This document shows positions 17,384-27,901 of a stretch of 64,000 bases of DNA, piece by piece (positions within the stretch are counted from its first letter, which is position 1; each line of letters begins with the position of its first letter). Source of the DNA: Methanobacterium sp. UBA176. Lineage in GTDB: Archaea > Methanobacteriota > Methanobacteria > Methanobacteriales > Methanobacteriaceae. The position numbers and the translations under genes are program-made. The stretch is from the NCBI GenBank assembly GCA_002505765.1, contig DAVZ01000005.1, positions 1 to 64,000 on the forward strand. Direction: 5' to 3'. Under the pieces are notes generated by a model. That model was not told the origin of the DNA. It worked only from the letters and a program-made list of their open reading frames with translations, and searched no databases.

Positions 17384-18571
17384 ATGCTTGAAATAGGCGT
17401 AACAGGAAAACCAAATGTAGGAAAATCATCATTTTTCAATTCAGCAACTCTATCAGGCGCTGAAGTTGCAAGTTATCCATTTACAACCATAAATGCAAAT
17501 AAAGCCGTTGCCCATGTAATATCCAGGTGCCCATGCATAGAACTGGATATTACATGCAATCCGCAGAATTCAAAATGCGTACATGGCAAAAGAATGATTC
17601 CTGTTGAACTTATTGATGTTGCAGGGCTGGTTCCAGGTGCTCACAAAGGAAGAGGACTTGGAAATAAATTTTTAGATGAACTTCGACAATCGAGAGTTTT
17701 AATACATATTATTGATGCTTCAGGCTCTACTGATGAGGAAGGACGTCCAGTGGAGGCAGGTTCTCACGATCCGCTTCAGGATGTTGAATTTTTAGAGCAT
17801 GAAATAACCATGTGGCTTTTTGGAATTTTAAAGAAAAACTGGAGTAAGTTGATAAGGAAATATCTCTCAGAAAAGCTTGATTTTTCGAAAATAATACATG
17901 AACAATTGAGCGGAATCGGAATATCCCTTGAAGATATTGTTGAAGCAAAAAGAGAAGTTCCATCAGAATATCACACCTGGGAAGATGAAGATATTCAGAA
18001 ATTTTTAAGCATCCTGCTTCGTATAGCCAAACCAATGCTCATCGTTGCAAATAAGGCAGATCTCCCTACTGCAGGAGAAAACATAAAAAGATTACAGGAA
18101 AAATATGAAAATGTGATCCCTGCATCTGCAGAGTCAGAACTGGCTCTTGTTAAGGCATCTGAGGCAGACCTAATCAAATATAATCCTGGAGATAGTGATT
18201 TTCAAATTATAGATAAGTCAAAATTAAGCGATGCACAGAAAAACGCTCTTAAGTACATTAAAGAGCATGTACTTGAAAAATATGGTGGCACAGGAGTGCA
18301 AGAAGCTTTAAATAAAGCAATTTTTGAACTGTTAGATATGATCGTTGTTTATCCTGTTGAAGATGAGCATAAAATGTGTGATAGTAAAGGAAACGTGCTT
18401 CCAGATGCTATATTAATAAAATCAGGAGCAAAATCGCGTGATTTAGCATTTGTAATTCATACTGATATTGGTGAAAGATTTATGCATGCTATGGATGCCC
18501 GAAGCTGCAGGAGGGTGAGCAGTGATTATGAACTTAAAAGCGGAGATATTATAAGTATCTTTACTCGATAA
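17384..18571 (+). CDS. Obg/YchF-family GTP-binding protein
   Basis: 395 aa from the ATG at 17384 preceded by GGTGTGA. An upstream start at 17330 would add a non-conserved extension. G1 [13 protein letters not shown] is at residues 5-17, G3 [20 protein letters not shown] near 78-97, and G4 VANKADLP near 222. A C-terminal TGS domain ([18 protein letters not shown]) is present. This is the archaeal branch of the YchF/Ola1 family, translation-associated ATPases/GTPases with a long insertion after the G3 region. It is transcribed alone. Confidence 0.93.
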   Translation: MLEIGVTGKPNVGKSSFFNSATLSGAEVASYPFTTINANKAVAHVISRCPCIELDITCNPQNSKCVHGKRMIPVELIDVAGLVPGAHKGRGLGNKFLDELRQSRVLIHIIDASGSTDEEGRPVEAGSHDPLQDVEFLEHEITMWLFGILKKNWSKLIRKYLSEKLDFSKIIHEQLSGIGISLEDIVEAKREVPSEYHTWEDEDIQKFLSILLRIAKPMLIVANKADLPTAGENIKRLQEKYENVIPASAESELALVKASEADLIKYNPGDSDFQIIDKSKLSDAQKNALKYIKEHVLEKYGGTGVQEALNKAIFELLDMIVVYPVEDEHKMCDSKGNVLPDAILIKSGAKSRDLAFVIHTDIGERFMHAMDARSCRRVSSDYELKSGDIISIFTR

Positions 18572-18767
18572 TTCATGAAAAATTGTTTTTATATTATTTT
18601 TCATAATCTACGGCCACAATAATTAATCCATTGCTATGTTTAGAACACTATTGACACATCATAACACATGTTTAAAAATATTTTAGACTTATAAACAACT
18701 TGTGCTAATTATCTTTAATTCCTGTAACATCTTAAAAATAGTGAAAATCCAATTTTTAATCTTTCAT

Positions 18768-19154
18768 TCAGCTTTCGCTTTTAATCTCATCTAAAGCCTT
18801 TTTTATAATACCAAATCGGGACCCAATCCCTCCAGAAGCAGTGATAATAACCAAAAACAGGATAATATAATTTAATGAGAGATTAAGGTCATTTAGACCA
18901 TAAAAATTTTTCAATAATGCATAAATCATTATATAAACTAATCCCAGGAAAGTTCCATTGAGAAGACTTAGTTTAAAGTCTTCAGCTAATTTAAAAGTCA
19001 GCAGAAAAGTTATAATTACTGGTAAAAAAATTGAATATCCTGAAAGCTTTATAATTGTTCCCGGTCCACCTGTATAAGCCAAAACTGCAGTGTAAACTAT
19101 AGTTGAAAGTGCAATAAGAATTGATCCTAATACAATAGTTTTAAATTCGTCCAT
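18768..19154 (-). CDS. Small multi-spanning membrane protein, unknown function
   Basis: 128 aa with four predicted transmembrane helices: about residues 7-26, 38-54, 65-84 and 91-110. A short positively charged cytoplasmic tail (FGIIKKALDEIKSES) follows. I recognise no family motif. It is monocistronic and convergent to the Obg/YchF-type gene. The 195-bp gap between them holds nothing I can identify. Confidence 0.65.
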   Translation of the reverse strand: MDEFKTIVLGSILIALSTIVYTAVLAYTGGPGTIIKLSGYSIFLPVIITFLLTFKLAEDFKLSLLNGTFLGLVYIMIYALLKNFYGLNDLNLSLNYIILFLVIITASGGIGSRFGIIKKALDEIKSES

Positions 19155-19435
19155 ATAAGCACCTTAATCAGTTTAAGGGATAAAAATTTTACTTTATAAA
19201 CAATCATAAATTCAAGTACTTTTATAGAATAATTTCTATAACATCCTTAATAATTATTTTTAATTTATTAGAAGTCTTGATTAATCTATGGATATACTTT
19301 TTAGTTTCGAACTTAAGTCCTGATTTCTGATTAATTACCCCATAATTAATAATCTCATTGATACCTAATACAGCAAAACTTAAATCAATAAAACGTATAT
19401 TAATAAAGTATTAATTGCCTATTGTGTTGATTTTT

Positions 19436-19858
19436 ATGGTATCAAACAAAGAAATTCAGAGAAAGCTTGAAGCAAGAAAAGAAAAAATGGAACTTCATGG
19501 GGAAGCCCAATTTGAAATAAATGAAATGTTAGAAGACATTATCATTGTAAGTTCCAACCATATTCCAGGATATGATATTGTTGAAACTCGCGGATTCTGT
19601 TACGGGCTTACCGTTCGAAGCAGAGGCGTTGGAGGTCAAATTGGCGCAGGTTTACGTTCCCTAATTGGTGGAGAAATAAAAGAATACGTTAAAATGATGG
19701 AAGAATCAAGAAATGAAGCGCTCTACAGAATGATTGACCATGCACAGCAGATGGGTGCAAATGCCATAATAAGCGTTCGTTATGATTCCGATGAGATTTC
19801 CAATGTAATGCAGGAAATACTTGCCTATGGAACAGCCGTGGTGGCTGTTGAAAAGTAA
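19436..19858 (+). CDS. YbjQ/UPF0145 family heavy-metal-binding-domain protein
   Basis: 140 aa. The core IIIVSSNHIPGYDIVETRGF, GLTVRSRGVGGQIGAGLRSL and the ending ALYRMIDHAQQMGANAIISV ... EILAYGTAVVAV match UPF0145 (YbjQ), a pentamer-forming dodecin-like fold. An N-terminal 30-residue charged helix (NKEIQRKLEARKEKMEL) is added. The ATG at 19436 was chosen over an upstream TTG. Cellular role unknown. Confidence 0.88.
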   Translation: MVSNKEIQRKLEARKEKMELHGEAQFEINEMLEDIIIVSSNHIPGYDIVETRGFCYGLTVRSRGVGGQIGAGLRSLIGGEIKEYVKMMEESRNEALYRMIDHAQQMGANAIISVRYDSDEISNVMQEILAYGTAVVAVEK

Positions 19859-19891
19859 ATATTTATATTAAAGATTTTCTCTATGTCATTA

Positions 19892-21274
19892 TTATTTAAT
19901 TTTCTTTAAAATATCATTTGCAGCTATAATACCAGTTGCTGCTGCTCCAACTATGCCTCTTGAGACTCCAGCACCATCTCCAGCCACGTAAAGTCCGTTA
20001 ACAGGAGTTTCCATTCCTTGATTTACATCTGCCCTCATTGCATAAAGTTTTATCTCAGGTGCGTAAAGAAGTGTTGAATCAGATGCAACTCCTGGAATAA
20101 CCTGATTTAATGCTTCAAGACCTTCTATAATATCTACAACAATTCTGTTTGGAAATGCCATTGCAATATCACCTGGAACCACATTTTTAAATGTTGGAGA
20201 AACATTACTTTTTTCTATACGTTTCCATGTTGATCTTCTTCCCCTTTTAAGATCCCCAAGCCTTTGAATTATTGGTTTTCCGCCTCCAAGAATATTTGCA
20301 ATGCTTGCCACAGAAAAAGCATAGGCAGATGTGTTTTCAATTGGTTCTGTAAGCTCTACCCTTACCAAAAAAGCAAAATTAGTATTTGAAGACACTTTTT
20401 CACGCATTGAATGTCCATTTACACCTACAAATCCATCATATACCTCTTCCACGATGAAACCCCTGGGGCAGGTGCAAAATGTCCTTACAAAATCATCATA
20501 AGTTTTTGTTGTTATATGGAACTTTGGATCCCAGTTTATACTGGTTATTGAATCCATAACAATGTGTGGAACTTCAATTCTAACTCCAATATCCACAGGA
20601 TTGTATTTTATAGAAATTTTAAGATTTTTAAGCTGATCTGACAGCCAGTAAGCCCCAACACGTCCAGGAGCAGCTATTATATAATTACATTTTATTTCAA
20701 ATTTATTTCCATCCTTTCCTTTAACTAATACGCCTTTTACAGTTTTATCAGCAATTATATCCAGGACTTCTGTTTCAAGTAAGAAGTTAGCCCCCTTATT
20801 TTCGATTTCCTTTTTTATGGAGTTTATAACGAAGGGTGTTTTGTCAGATCCAATATGTCTCTGGACAATTGGAATGAATTTAATTCCTACTGCTGCCGAT
20901 TCTCTTAAAATTCCTGATATATCATCTTCAGAAGGCGCATAAAGTTCATCAGGCGCTCCATGCTTTAAAAAGAAATCATCTATTTCCTGTATTATATTCC
21001 ATGCTTCTTCAAAGCTTACAAATTCTTCAAGATTGCCTCCAATATCTGGTCTTAAATTGAGTTTGCCATCTGAAAGTCCTCCTGCACCGCCAAGACCTCC
21101 TGTTATATTACATGGTGAACATCGCATGCAAGAACCTTTTTCAAGAGAAATACAATTTCTTCCTTCTATTCCTTTCCCCTTATCAATTACCATGACTTTA
21201 AGTTTATCAGCTAACTTATTTGCCGCTAATAGACCCGCAGGCCCTGCACCAATTATTACAACATCATACTCCAT
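19892..21274 (-). CDS. FAD-dependent dehydrogenase (COG2509 type)
   Basis: 460 aa. The Rossmann FAD motif VVIIGAGPAGLLAANKLADK is at the N terminus. It is followed by a cysteine cluster (GSCMRCSPCNITGGLGGAGG, about 48-67) and a second GxGxxG-like region with NGLYVAGDGAGVSRGIVGAA (about 425-444). The layout is that of the uncharacterised FAD-dependent dehydrogenases of COG2509. Redox partner and substrate are unknown. It is divergent from the P-type ATPase gene, with a 126-bp AT-rich gap carrying both promoters. Confidence 0.88.
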   Translation of the reverse strand: MEYDVVIIGAGPAGLLAANKLADKLKVMVIDKGKGIEGRNCISLEKGSCMRCSPCNITGGLGGAGGLSDGKLNLRPDIGGNLEEFVSFEEAWNIIQEIDDFFLKHGAPDELYAPSEDDISGILRESAAVGIKFIPIVQRHIGSDKTPFVINSIKKEIENKGANFLLETEVLDIIADKTVKGVLVKGKDGNKFEIKCNYIIAAPGRVGAYWLSDQLKNLKISIKYNPVDIGVRIEVPHIVMDSITSINWDPKFHITTKTYDDFVRTFCTCPRGFIVEEVYDGFVGVNGHSMREKVSSNTNFAFLVRVELTEPIENTSAYAFSVASIANILGGGKPIIQRLGDLKRGRRSTWKRIEKSNVSPTFKNVVPGDIAMAFPNRIVVDIIEGLEALNQVIPGVASDSTLLYAPEIKLYAMRADVNQGMETPVNGLYVAGDGAGVSRGIVGAAATGIIAANDILKKIK

Positions 21275-21400
21275 GTAAATACCCTTTATTATATATATTT
21301 TAAACTCTATAAATAATGCAATATATTATTTTATTACAGAGGTCAATTTCAAGTGTAAAAAAATATTAAATTACCAACCAAATCACTGAAAAACCTTTGA

Positions 21401-24169
21401 ATGAGTGTAATTATGGATATAAATAAATCTCCAGAAGAAAAGTTGGATTTATATAAATTGACAGTTGAAGAAACATATTCCAAACTAAACACATCTCCTC
21501 AAGGTTTAAGCGAAAAAGAGGCTCAAAATAGACTCCAAAAATATGGACCAAACAAGATAGAAGAGGTTAAACAGAGACCGTTGCTTTTCAAGTTTTTGGA
21601 AAATTTTTACAATATTCTGGCCCTTCTTTTATGGGCTGCAAGCGTCCTGGCTTTTATTGCTGGAATACCCCAATTAGGATTTGCAATTATTGGCGTTATT
21701 GTTATTAATGCCATTTTCAGCTTCTGGCAGGAATATGAAGCGGGAAAAGCAACAGAAGCCCTCAAAAAAATCCTTCCATCCGCATCTAAGGTAATTAGAG
21801 AAGGTAAAGAAAGAGAGATTCTTGCATCTGAGCTTGTTCCAGGAGATATCATTGTACTTGAAGAAGGGGATAATATTTCTGCCGATTCAAGATTAATAGA
21901 AGCATTTCAGCTCAAGGTGGATAATTCAACCCTTACAGGCGAATCAAGACCTGTACGTAAAGAAGCTGAAGCTATGAGTGGTAAAAATCACGCCCTTGTT
22001 GAAATGCATAATTTAATTTTTGCAGGTACAAGTGTTGCAGCAGGCTCTGGAAAGGCCGTAATTTTTGCAACAGGTAAAAAAACAGAATTTAACAAAATTG
22101 CAACCCTTACGCAGACTGTTAAAGAAGTAAAAAGTCCCCTTCAAAAAGAAATAAATAAATTAGCCCAAATCATTGCTACCATAGCCATTTTAATGGGTTT
22201 TACCCTGTTTGCCATCAATGTTTTTGTAATAGAATTCCCCCTTGAACTTGCATTTATATTTGCCATAGGATTAACCGTTGCTAATGTTCCTGAAGGACTT
22301 TTACCCACAGTTACACTTGCACTTGCTGCCGCAGCCCAAAAAATGGTTTCTAAAAATGCCCTTATAAAAAAGCTTTCCAGTGTGGAAACACTGGGATCAA
22401 CCACCATTATTTGCACCGATAAAACAGGCACCTTAACTAAAAATGAGATGACTGTACGTAAAATATGGATACCCTGCGAAATAATTGATGTAACAGGAGC
22501 AGGATATAAACCTGAAGGTAAATTCCTTCATAAAGGCCATTCCATTGGCTATGATGAAATGAAAGAGCTTAAATTGCTCATGAGAACATCGGCATTTTGT
22601 AACGATGCTAAACTCATCCCTCCCAAAAAAGAGGGAGATAAATGGAAGATATTAGGCGATCCAACCGAGGCCTCTCTACTGGTTGCAGCTTACAAAAGCG
22701 GTTTTGATCTGGAAGAAGAACTTCAAAGGATTCCAAGAATATTAGAGCTTCCATTTGACTCTAAAAGGAAATCAATGAGTTCAATTCACCAGAAAGAGGA
22801 TAAAAAAGTAGCTTATGTAAAAGGAGCTCCTAAAAAGATAATTTTGCTCAGTACTCATATCTCTGAAAAAGGAAAAATCAGACCATTTCCAGATGAAGAA
22901 AAGGAAAAAATTGTTAAAAAGCACGATGAACTTGCAGCCCAGGGACTTAGAATACTCGCAATGGCTTACAGAAACTTTCCAAATGATTTTACTGATTATA
23001 AGCCCGAATCTGTTGAAAAAGACATGATTTTTCTGGGCATGATGGCCATGCAGGATCCGCCCCGTCAAGAAGTTCATCATGCAGTTGAACAATGCCACAG
23101 AGCAGGAATTCGTATAATAATGATTACAGGAGACTATGGACTTACAGCAAGAGCCATTGCAGAAGAGATAGGTATAATTAGCGGGCCATGTCAGATTGTA
23201 AAAGGAAAAGAATTAAATGAAATGTCTGATGATGAAGTTGGGCAATTACTTCATTCTGGTTGTGATGTTATTTTTTCACGTGCAATTCCAGAGCATAAAA
23301 TGAGAATTGCATCAATTCTGGAGGGTGAAGATGAAATAGTAGCCATGACTGGTGATGGTGTAAATGATGCTCCCGCACTTAGGAAAGCTGATATTGGGAT
23401 TGCAATGGGAATTACAGGTACTGACGTTGCTAAAGAAGCCTCTGATATGGTTTTAACCGATGATAACTTCGCCTCAATTGTAGCGGCCATTGAACAGGGC
23501 AGAACCATTTATGAAAATATAAGAAAGTTTATAACCTACATTTTTGCCCACGAAACTGCTGAGATCATTCCATTCGTCCTGATGGTGTTATTTAAAATTC
23601 CACTTCCAATTACAGTAATGCAAATACTTGCAATTGACCTTGGTACTGATACGCTCCCTGCACTGGCACTGGGTGTTGGACCTTCAGAAGCTGACGTAAT
23701 GGATAGACCTCCCCGATCCCGTAAAGAACGATTATTAAATTTCTCTGTGATATTTAGAGGATATATATTCCTTGGATTAATTGAAGCTGCCCTTGTAATG
23801 TCAGGATATTTCTGGATATTGTACGGTGGAGGGTGGCAATTGGGACAACAACTTCCTTTTACAGATCCTCTTTACATTAAAGCAACCACAATGGTTTTTG
23901 TAGGTATTGTAACAGCTCAAATAGGCAGTCTTTTAGTATGTCAGACTACAAGAACTTCTGTTTTAAAGATAGGAATTTTCAAAAACAGATGGATACCTAT
24001 GGGCATATTATTTGAAGTTATTATAGTTTTAGCCATTGTTTATATCCCATATCTACAGAGTATATTCAACACCACTGCCTTGGGAATTAATGAATGGCTT
24101 TATGTGCTTACATTTACCCCTATCATGTTCATTGCTGACGAATTAAGGAAATACATTTTAAGAAGATGA
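21401..24169 (+). CDS. P-type cation ATPase, type IIC (Na,K-ATPase alpha-like)
   Basis: 922 aa. A cation-ATPase N-terminal domain (GLSEKEAQNRLQKYGPNKIE), an actuator domain with TGES, the phosphorylation site DKTGTLT (D340) and the hinge TGDGVNDAP near 650 are all present, as are about ten transmembrane helices. The M4 motif VANVPEGLLPTVTLALA and M6 LAIDLGTDTLPALALG resemble Na,K/H,K-ATPase alpha subunits more than Ca pumps. Na+ export, possibly with K+ or H+ counter-transport, is the likely activity. No beta subunit is nearby. Confidence 0.9.
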   Translation: MSVIMDINKSPEEKLDLYKLTVEETYSKLNTSPQGLSEKEAQNRLQKYGPNKIEEVKQRPLLFKFLENFYNILALLLWAASVLAFIAGIPQLGFAIIGVIVINAIFSFWQEYEAGKATEALKKILPSASKVIREGKEREILASELVPGDIIVLEEGDNISADSRLIEAFQLKVDNSTLTGESRPVRKEAEAMSGKNHALVEMHNLIFAGTSVAAGSGKAVIFATGKKTEFNKIATLTQTVKEVKSPLQKEINKLAQIIATIAILMGFTLFAINVFVIEFPLELAFIFAIGLTVANVPEGLLPTVTLALAAAAQKMVSKNALIKKLSSVETLGSTTIICTDKTGTLTKNEMTVRKIWIPCEIIDVTGAGYKPEGKFLHKGHSIGYDEMKELKLLMRTSAFCNDAKLIPPKKEGDKWKILGDPTEASLLVAAYKSGFDLEEELQRIPRILELPFDSKRKSMSSIHQKEDKKVAYVKGAPKKIILLSTHISEKGKIRPFPDEEKEKIVKKHDELAAQGLRILAMAYRNFPNDFTDYKPESVEKDMIFLGMMAMQDPPRQEVHHAVEQCHRAGIRIIMITGDYGLTARAIAEEIGIISGPCQIVKGKELNEMSDDEVGQLLHSGCDVIFSRAIPEHKMRIASILEGEDEIVAMTGDGVNDAPALRKADIGIAMGITGTDVAKEASDMVLTDDNFASIVAAIEQGRTIYENIRKFITYIFAHETAEIIPFVLMVLFKIPLPITVMQILAIDLGTDTLPALALGVGPSEADVMDRPPRSRKERLLNFSVIFRGYIFLGLIEAALVMSGYFWILYGGGWQLGQQLPFTDPLYIKATTMVFVGIVTAQIGSLLVCQTTRTSVLKIGIFKNRWIPMGILFEVIIVLAIVYIPYLQSIFNTTALGINEWLYVLTFTPIMFIADELRKYILRR

Positions 24170-24750
24170 TTTATCACTTCCACTTTGCGATTTACTTTAA
24201 ATCACCTATGAAGCGTTTGATTCATTTAAAAGATATAATTCGTGCATATTACAAGTGAATTAGTAACTTTATAGATTAATATGTAATTATTTTAATTTTA
24301 AAAGATTTATATTAGTTTATTAGGTTTTTATATTTATTTTTATAACGTTTAACTTTTAAAATGTTTTAAATCATTTTAAAAATGGAATTTATTCCCATTA
24401 AAAATTCTATTTATTATTATAAGAAATTTAAACTCTTAATTATGTGTTAAAATATTTAATAGTGAATTTAATAGGATTTATTACTTTTAATCATAAAATA
24501 ATAAATTAAAACGTATTAATATTAAATAATAGCATCTATAATATACTCATTTCGATTTGAATAATATAATAACATTTATATTGATTAATAATTATAAAAT
24601 GAATTATAGTCATGTGCATAAGTAATTACATTATTCTCAGAAACCCCAGATAAGTGGATTAAATCCAATTCTTAGTGTTTTCATTGAACTAATAGTCTAA
24701 AAAAATTTTTGCACTTGACTATTATAAAAACTTTAAAGAGAGGATTTATC
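24170..24750. other. Long AT-rich non-coding interval
   Basis: About 580 bp of very AT-rich sequence between the ATPase and the DUF11 surface protein. I find no open frame with protein-like composition and no structured RNA. It holds a likely promoter for the downstream gene (AACATTTATATT at 24571-24582), implying a leader of roughly 140 bases. A TAGTCTA motif at 24693-24699 recurs in the right-hand island. Confidence 0.5.
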
Positions 24751-27327
24751 ATGAAAATTAAAGTAATGTTAGTACTAGTATGTGTCTTTGCTTTGATTCT
24801 TTGCGGCACTGTTTCAGCAGAAAACACAACCAGTACAGCTACAAATAGTTCTAGCATTAATTTGCTTCAATCACCGCCTACAGTAAACAATACAACTAAC
24901 TATCCAGATCCTATAATATCTGGAGTAGTTTTAGATAATTCTACTAACACGGGACTTGGAAATGCTACAGTGCAGGTCAGGGATACAAATGGTAATATAC
25001 TGGCTGAAACTTCAACCAATAATGATGGTACCTATTCTGTAGGTTTCATTAATTCAAATACAGTTTTTACGGTAATTGCAAGTAAAATAAACTATACAAT
25101 AAATGCTAAACAGATAATAGTTACCCCTAGTTCTGATCCTGATGATCCAAACCTTTACGGCACTGCAAACTTTTTACTTTATGGGATACCTGATTACAGT
25201 GGTAATGCTTCAAGTTATGCTCTGAATGTAGGTGCACTTCCAGAAATTCTACTGGATATCTATGCTGGAAGGTCAAGCGCTTGGGTAAATAGTGCAATTT
25301 CACCTTATGCATATGGCGAAGGCATACCTTTAGAAGTCAGACTTCTAAGTGGAAGTTTGTTAACAGGCCTTTTAAATGTGAACTCAACAGGAAGTCAAGG
25401 CAACGTAACTGGAGGGTTACTTCCAGATAGCATACCCAGCTTAGAAGCCGCTCTACAAAGTTTAGGGCTTGATGTAGGTCTTTTAAATGCCACTGGTTAT
25501 TCAAGCACCAATCCACCAGAAGCTAACGGAGGAAGCAGTGTAGCGTCACTCGGACTGGCCCTTAATCTGTTAATATTACAAATTCCAGTTGTAGATGTGG
25601 ATCTTATAACTGCAAATAGCAGTGTAACACCAGATATCGCTAACAGTATTTTAATAAGCTCATCAAGTGTTGGTGTGACTGACATATCTATTTTAGGTGG
25701 CGTATTAGAAATAGAAGCACTGCAATCAAATGCAACAGCTTCTGTTAATGGACAACCTGGTGGAGCTACCGCTGACTTCGACTGGTCAGTAGCAGATATA
25801 AAACTTCTTGGTGTAAGTATTCTTGATAATTTAATGGCAAATCTTGTTGTTGAACTTCCAGGAGTACTGAGAGTATCTTTAGGCGGCAAAAACGAGATCG
25901 CCTATGCCGATGGTACCTATGCCCAAGCATCAGGAGACGCTTTAAATGTAGAACTCCTTGGTTTACTTTTTGAAGGTATAAGACTAACAATCGGACACAG
26001 TGAAGCTGAAGCACAGATCCCTGCAGGTGGTTTAATTATAGAAACCGACCTTGAAATAACCAAAACTGTAGATAATTCAAACCCTAATTACGGGCAAAAT
26101 GTAACTTTCACACTAACAGCACATAATAACGGGCCTGATAGTGCTACTAACGTTATTGTATCTGATCCACTCCCACAAGGACTCACCTTCGTGTCAGCCA
26201 CTGGTGCATATGACCCTACGACAGGAGTATGGACTATTGGAAATCTGGCAAACGGAGCAACTGCAATACTACAAATTGTAGCACAGGTAACCGCCTATGC
26301 CACAATAACCAATATTGCAGTAATTAACGGAGACGAACCCGACCAAAACGTTACAAACAATGAAGACAATGTAACTATAACCACAAATATAGTTTCTGAC
26401 CTTGCAATAACTAAAAATGTGGACAAAATCACTGCTAATCTCAATGATATAATACACTACAATATAACAGTTACAAATAATGGTCCAGACCCAGCCACTA
26501 ATTTCAATGTAAACGATCTATTACCTCCAGAATTATTCTTCCAATCAGCAGATACACATGGAATCGGAACTTATAATAACAATACAGGGATTTGGAACAT
26601 ACCTATATTAGCGAGTGGATCAAATGCTATATTGGATATATTTGCTCAGATTATACAATCGAACATTATAATAATTAATAATGCAAGTGTAGACCAGACA
26701 AACGACCCTGACACAACAAACAATAATGACACCACCACAACTACTGTAAACCCAATATATGACATTGCAATAACCAAAACAGTAGATAAAACCCCTGTTT
26801 TTATAGGAGAACATGTTACATTCACAATCATTGTCCGAAACAATGGTCCAGATACGGCATCAGACGTTCAGGTGACAGACAGTTTACCCGCAGGATTTGA
26901 ATTCATTTCTGCAAATTCAACACACGGAACTTATAATAACGCTACTGGAATATGGAACATTGGTACAATCTCAAATAATGGCTTAGAGATCATTACAATA
27001 GAAGCAAGAACTTTAGTAACAGGTACATTAATTAATGAAGCGGTCGTTGGAGAATCAATTTATGACCCCTTCCTTGAAAATAACAGGGCAAATGCAACTG
27101 TTCAGGTAAATTCGCTGCCAAATATACCTATAATTCCAAATTCACCCGATATACCCACAAATCCCAATACACCAGATATTCCAGCGAACCCAGATATGCC
27201 AAATAAACAAACACCACTTGTACAGGCAAATACTATCCCCCTGAAAGAAACTGGAGTTCATTTTGGCAGTATTTTAATTGCAGTTCTGCTGATTTTCGCT
27301 GGAATGTCATTATCCAGGCAAAAGTAA
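24751..27327 (+). CDS. Surface protein with DUF11 repeats (adhesin-like)
   Basis: 858 aa. The ATG at 24751 follows GAGAGGA and gives a classic signal peptide (KIKVMLVLVCVFALILCGTVSA). A carboxypeptidase-regulatory-like Ig domain (about 50-130; GNATVQVRDTNGNILAETST) comes first, then a beta-rich region of about 300 residues. Three DUF11 repeats follow at about 430-545, 548-665 and 669-785; each begins like DLAITKNVDK and contains NNGPD. A Pro/Asn-rich spacer and a C-terminal transmembrane anchor (GSILIAVLLIFAGMSL) ending SRQK complete it. A cell-surface adhesin or envelope component is likely. Confidence 0.88.
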   Translation: MKIKVMLVLVCVFALILCGTVSAENTTSTATNSSSINLLQSPPTVNNTTNYPDPIISGVVLDNSTNTGLGNATVQVRDTNGNILAETSTNNDGTYSVGFINSNTVFTVIASKINYTINAKQIIVTPSSDPDDPNLYGTANFLLYGIPDYSGNASSYALNVGALPEILLDIYAGRSSAWVNSAISPYAYGEGIPLEVRLLSGSLLTGLLNVNSTGSQGNVTGGLLPDSIPSLEAALQSLGLDVGLLNATGYSSTNPPEANGGSSVASLGLALNLLILQIPVVDVDLITANSSVTPDIANSILISSSSVGVTDISILGGVLEIEALQSNATASVNGQPGGATADFDWSVADIKLLGVSILDNLMANLVVELPGVLRVSLGGKNEIAYADGTYAQASGDALNVELLGLLFEGIRLTIGHSEAEAQIPAGGLIIETDLEITKTVDNSNPNYGQNVTFTLTAHNNGPDSATNVIVSDPLPQGLTFVSATGAYDPTTGVWTIGNLANGATAILQIVAQVTAYATITNIAVINGDEPDQNVTNNEDNVTITTNIVSDLAITKNVDKITANLNDIIHYNITVTNNGPDPATNFNVNDLLPPELFFQSADTHGIGTYNNNTGIWNIPILASGSNAILDIFAQIIQSNIIIINNASVDQTNDPDTTNNNDTTTTTVNPIYDIAITKTVDKTPVFIGEHVTFTIIVRNNGPDTASDVQVTDSLPAGFEFISANSTHGTYNNATGIWNIGTISNNGLEIITIEARTLVTGTLINEAVVGESIYDPFLENNRANATVQVNSLPNIPIIPNSPDIPTNPNTPDIPANPDMPNKQTPLVQANTIPLKETGVHFGSILIAVLLIFAGMSLSRQK

Positions 27328-27348
27328 AAAATTAAAGAGTTAAATTTC

Positions 27349-27371
27349 TTTTATTTTTTCTATTTTTTTAA
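27349..27371 (+). terminator. T-rich terminator after the DUF11 gene
   Basis: Three consecutive T tracts (TTTTATTTTTT, then TATTTTTTT) begin about 22 bases after the stop codon, the typical form of archaeal intrinsic termination. Confidence 0.35.
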
Positions 27372-27491
27372 ATTATCATGTTTTTAGGATGATTAGAACA
27401 TTTATTTCTTATATTCATAAAATCCTTTTTTAGTTTAGTGTGCTACAGGACTTCCGAATCAGAGCGGTTCAACTATTTTAAAAATAGGCAA

Positions 27492-27505
27492 ACATTTTTA
27501 TAATT
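27492..27505 (+). promoter_or_regulatory. TATA-box promoter of the 27545 gene and kch
   Basis: ACATTTTTATAATT is about 40-53 bases before the ATG at 27545. It probably drives both the small membrane protein and the potassium channel gene. Confidence 0.4.
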
Positions 27506-27544
27506 ATTGATAATATTTATTTAAAGAATAATGGGGGGAGTATA

Positions 27545-27874
27545 ATGAAGCTTAAAACAGTATTTATAGTGATTTTTTTAGTTATTGGACTACTTGGAGT
27601 TCCAAATTATATTTTTGCTCAACAATATCATGATTCGCCATCTGATACTGTTCTTCAGAGCAATTTACCTGCTTTAATGGATTCAAATGGTTTAGTACCA
27701 CAACTCAAAGGTGGTCGGGGTGGAGGAAGTTCAAGCGGTGCCAGTAAAGCTATTAAAAAACTTGACGATGATGATGACGATGTTAGTGGTGACGATGGAG
27801 GCTCATGGTGGATAGTTTTAATTGTGATCGTTATTATAGCAATTTTAGTCTGGTATTTCTTCTTAAGGAAATAA
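27545..27874 (+). CDS. Small exported protein with Gly-rich and Asp-rich segments
   Basis: 109 aa, with a strong GGGGGGAG ribosome-binding site. Signal sequence (TVFIVIFLVIGLLGVPNYIF, cleavage near FAQQ), then a glycine/serine stretch (GGRGGGSSSGAS), an acidic run (KKLDDDDDDVSGDDGG), and a C-terminal transmembrane helix (WWIVLIVIVIIAILVWYFFL) with a two-residue basic tail. I know no family. It ends 28 bp before the MthK-type channel gene and is probably co-transcribed. The acidic run could hold Ca2+ or other cations near the membrane, which is inference. Confidence 0.7.
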   Translation: MKLKTVFIVIFLVIGLLGVPNYIFAQQYHDSPSDTVLQSNLPALMDSNGLVPQLKGGRGGGSSSGASKAIKKLDDDDDDVSGDDGGSWWIVLIVIVIIAILVWYFFLRK

Positions 27875-27901
27875 CCTCTTAATTTTATTTGAGGCATCTT
27901 T

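Noticed and set aside
26269..26843. Minus-strand ORFs in the DUF11 repeats
   Set aside because: They are Tyr/Cys/Val-rich shadows of the Asn/Thr-rich plus-strand repeats and have no start signals.
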